A DNA stretch of 7,721 nucleotides. It comes from Christiangramia sp. GTDB lineage: Bacteria > Bacteroidota > Bacteroidia > Flavobacteriales > Flavobacteriaceae. The notes under the pieces are model-generated. The model did not search any database, was not told where the DNA came from, and saw only the letters and a program-made list of their open reading frames with translations. Every line of letters starts with the position of its first letter. The stretch's first letter is position 1. The stretch spans positions 1,283 through 9,003 of the forward strand of contig JAHELO010000049.1 of the NCBI GenBank assembly GCA_024644145.1, read 5' to 3'. The position numbers and the translations under genes are program-made. Of the stretch, positions 6,408 through 7,721 are shown in pieces.

Positions 6408-6418
6408 TTGATTATCTA

Positions 6419-6871
6419 TTATAAAGTAACAACTTCACCTCCGGCAGCTTCGATAGCTTCTTTCGCTGAGGCCGTAAATTTATGAACAGATATTTTCAAC
6501 TTAGCCTTTAATTCACCTCTACCTAATATCTTAACAAGCTCGTTTCTTCCGGCAAGACCGTTTTCAACCAGCACATCCATATCAACTGTATCCTTAATTC
6601 TTCCTTCATCTACAAGAGACTGAAGAGTATCCAGGTTTATACCCTGGTACACCTTACGGTTTCTGTTGGTGAATCCAAACTTAGGAACACGTCTTTGAAG
6701 TGGCATCTGCCCACCTTCAAAACCGATCTTCTTTGAATAACCAGAACGAGACTTGGCACCTTTGTGACCTCTGGTAGCGGTTCCACCTTTACCAGATCCT
6801 TCACCACGACCAATACGCTTGCTATTCTTTCTAACTGAACCTTCTGCAGGTTTTAAGTTACTTAAATCCAT
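6419..6871 (-). CDS. rplO: 50S ribosomal protein L15 (uL15)
   Basis: uL15 is a late-assembling 50S protein whose extended N-terminus threads into 23S rRNA. The protein has 150 residues, close to the E. coli length. The N-terminal glycine- and lysine-rich extension is clear: MDLSNLKPAEGSVRKNSKRI, then GRGEGSGKGGTATRGHKGAKSRSG (21-44). This is followed by FEGGQMPLQRRVPKFGF (51-67). The globular C-terminal part ends in VHKFTASAKEAIEAAGGEV, the family signature. It lies nine bases after rpmD and 11 before secY, and ends with tandem TAA TAG. Confidence 0.98.
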   Translation of the reverse strand: MDLSNLKPAEGSVRKNSKRIGRGEGSGKGGTATRGHKGAKSRSGYSKKIGFEGGQMPLQRRVPKFGFTNRNRKVYQGINLDTLQSLVDEGRIKDTVDMDVLVENGLAGRNELVKILGRGELKAKLKISVHKFTASAKEAIEAAGGEVVTL

Positions 6872-6880
6872 GAGAGATTA

Positions 6881-7063
6881 TTATTTTGTTTCTTCTACAG
6901 AAACTAAGTGTTTAACTTTATTTACCATACCAAGGATGTTTGGCGTATCGTCATGCTCAACCGTCTGCCCGATTCTTTTAAGTCCTAAAGACTCAAGAAC
7001 AAGCTTTTGATTCTTAGTGCGGTTGATTGCACTTTTTACTTTTGTGACTTTTATCTTTCCCAT
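6881..7063 (-). CDS. rpmD: 50S ribosomal protein L30 (uL30)
   Basis: uL30 is a small 50S protein. The 60-residue translation matches the family in length and pattern: [38 protein letters not shown] and [16 protein letters not shown]. Its position between rpsE and rplO is the canonical one. A weak purine stretch (AAGGA, four bases before the ATG) is the closest thing to a Shine-Dalgarno sequence in the window, though it overlaps an otherwise A-rich context. The gene ends with tandem TAA TAA. Confidence 0.97.
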   Translation of the reverse strand: MGKIKVTKVKSAINRTKNQKLVLESLGLKRIGQTVEHDDTPNILGMVNKVKHLVSVEETK

Positions 7064-7075
7064 CTTTTCCTTGAT

Positions 7076-7600
7076 TTATCCTTTAAAAACCTTTTCCAAT
7101 GAAATACCTCTCTGTTTTGCAACAGTATCTGCACTTCTTAATTGTAATAAGGCATCAAAAGTAGCTTTAACAACGTTGTGAGGGTTCGAAGATCCCTGGT
7201 TCTTAGAAAGTACATCATGTACTCCTACAGATTCCAATACCGCACGAATAGCACCACCAGCAATAATACCGGTACCTGCAGCAGCTGGAAGAAGCATAAC
7301 TCTCGCTCCTCCATACTTACCTTTCTGTTCGTGAGGTAAAGTTCCTTTATGTAAAGGAATGCGTACCAGATTTTTCTTAGCGTCTTCTACCGCCTTAGAG
7401 ATAGCGTCTGCAACTTCCTTGGATTTTCCAAGTCCCTGCCCAACTACACCATTCTCATCTCCAACTACAACAATAGCAGAGAATCCAAAAGCTCTACCAC
7501 CTTTTGTAACCTTAGTAACACGTTGTACTCCAACCAAACGATCTTTTAATTCAAGACCTCCTGGTTTTACATGTTCTACGTTTTTATAATCTTGATACAT
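7076..7600 (-). CDS. rpsE: 30S ribosomal protein S5 (uS5)
   Basis: uS5 lies at the 30S mRNA entry side and contributes to decoding accuracy and mRNA unwinding. The protein has 174 residues. After [15 protein letters not shown], the double-stranded-RNA-binding type N-terminal domain spans about 18-81 ([19 protein letters not shown], then [20 protein letters not shown]). The C-terminal domain (about 95-165) contains [20 protein letters not shown] and [20 protein letters not shown]. The ATG at 7598-7600 is six bases after the rplR stop codon. A GGAGG sequence in the end of rplR is about 17 bases upstream, encodes Gly-Gly, and is too far away to be a convincing ribosome binding site. Confidence 0.98.
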   Translation of the reverse strand: MYQDYKNVEHVKPGGLELKDRLVGVQRVTKVTKGGRAFGFSAIVVVGDENGVVGQGLGKSKEVADAISKAVEDAKKNLVRIPLHKGTLPHEQKGKYGGARVMLLPAAAGTGIIAGGAIRAVLESVGVHDVLSKNQGSSNPHNVVKATFDALLQLRSADTVAKQRGISLEKVFKG

Positions 7601-7606
7601 AATTTT

Positions 7607-7721
7607 CTAGAATTTTAGTCCTCCTTCGCGAGCACCTTCTGCTAATGATTTAACTCTACCGTGATATAAATATCCACCTCTGTCAAAAGAAATGGTATCT
7701 ATTCCGGCTTTCTTCGCCTTC
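7607..7721 (-). CDS. rplR: 50S ribosomal protein L18 (uL18), C-terminal 37 residues only
   Basis: The frame enters from the right edge and ends in TAG at 7607-7609. The visible residues, ending [20 protein letters not shown] and then [14 protein letters not shown], match the C-terminus of uL18, which binds 5S rRNA in the central protuberance. The [22 protein letters not shown] pattern is diagnostic. The gene precedes rpsE by six bases, as in other spc operons. It is truncated only by the window boundary; nothing suggests a pseudogene. Confidence 0.95.
   Translation of the reverse strand, partial: KAKKAGIDTISFDRGGYLYHGRVKSLAEGAREGGLKF

Noticed and set aside
6819..7589. Plus-strand frames opposite rplO/rpmD (6819-7010) and rpsE (7359-7589)
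   Set aside because: Both are antisense to conserved ribosomal genes; translations are low in information and no regulatory signals precede them.
1..7721. CRISPR arrays, insertion sequences, tRNA or rRNA genes, defence or phage genes
   Set aside because: No repeated spacer pattern, terminal inverted repeats, transposase, tRNA-like cloverleaf or rRNA segment was seen; nearly all of the window is conserved housekeeping coding sequence on one strand.

Overview
The window is a stretch of bacterial chromosome with every recognisable gene on the minus strand, so transcription runs from high to low coordinates. The gene order, in transcription order, is rplR (partial) - rpsE - rpmD - rplO - secY - infA - rpmJ - rpsM - rpsK - rpsD - rpoA - rplQ, which is the distal part of the spc ribosomal-protein operon fused to the alpha operon. 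It is followed by carA and the beginning of a secreted-protein gene. Several signs point to a member of the Bacteroidetes, most likely Flavobacteriaceae: AT-rich spacers, almost no Shine-Dalgarno sequences before start codons, promoter boxes of the TAnnTTTG type, a long K/E-rich tail on L17, carA placed directly after rplQ, and a signal peptide ending in S-Q-E. The family assignment is an inference from protein character and layout; no search was run.

From 7721 down to 4852 the spc genes are tightly packed, with 2 to 12 bases between them. They encode proteins of both ribosomal subunits (uL18, uS5, uL30, uL15), the SecY translocon channel and initiation factor IF1. The adk and map genes found between secY and infA in many Firmicutes are absent. 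From 4851 to 4736 there is a longer spacer with a good Bacteroidetes-type promoter and a leader of about 70 bases ahead of rpmJ, a gene of only 38 codons. From 4735 to 1487 the alpha-operon genes follow: bL36, uS13, uS11, uS4, RNA polymerase alpha and bL17. There are two further non-trivial spacers, before rpsD and before rplQ. A strong intrinsic terminator closes the ribosomal unit at 1425-1458.

carA (small, glutamine-hydrolysing subunit of carbamoyl-phosphate synthase) has its own promoter, whose upstream element overlaps the T-tract of the preceding terminator, and its own terminator at 203-229. The last 127 bases hold the first 42 codons of an unidentified exported protein.

The coding content is ordinary and highly conserved, and I found no novel system. 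What deserves a second look lies in the non-coding parts: the internal promoter and leader before rpmJ, a nine-base sequence shared by two leaders in hairpin contexts, and a marked excess of tandem in-frame stop codons at gene ends. The zinc-ligand-free forms of bL36 and uS4 are also notable.
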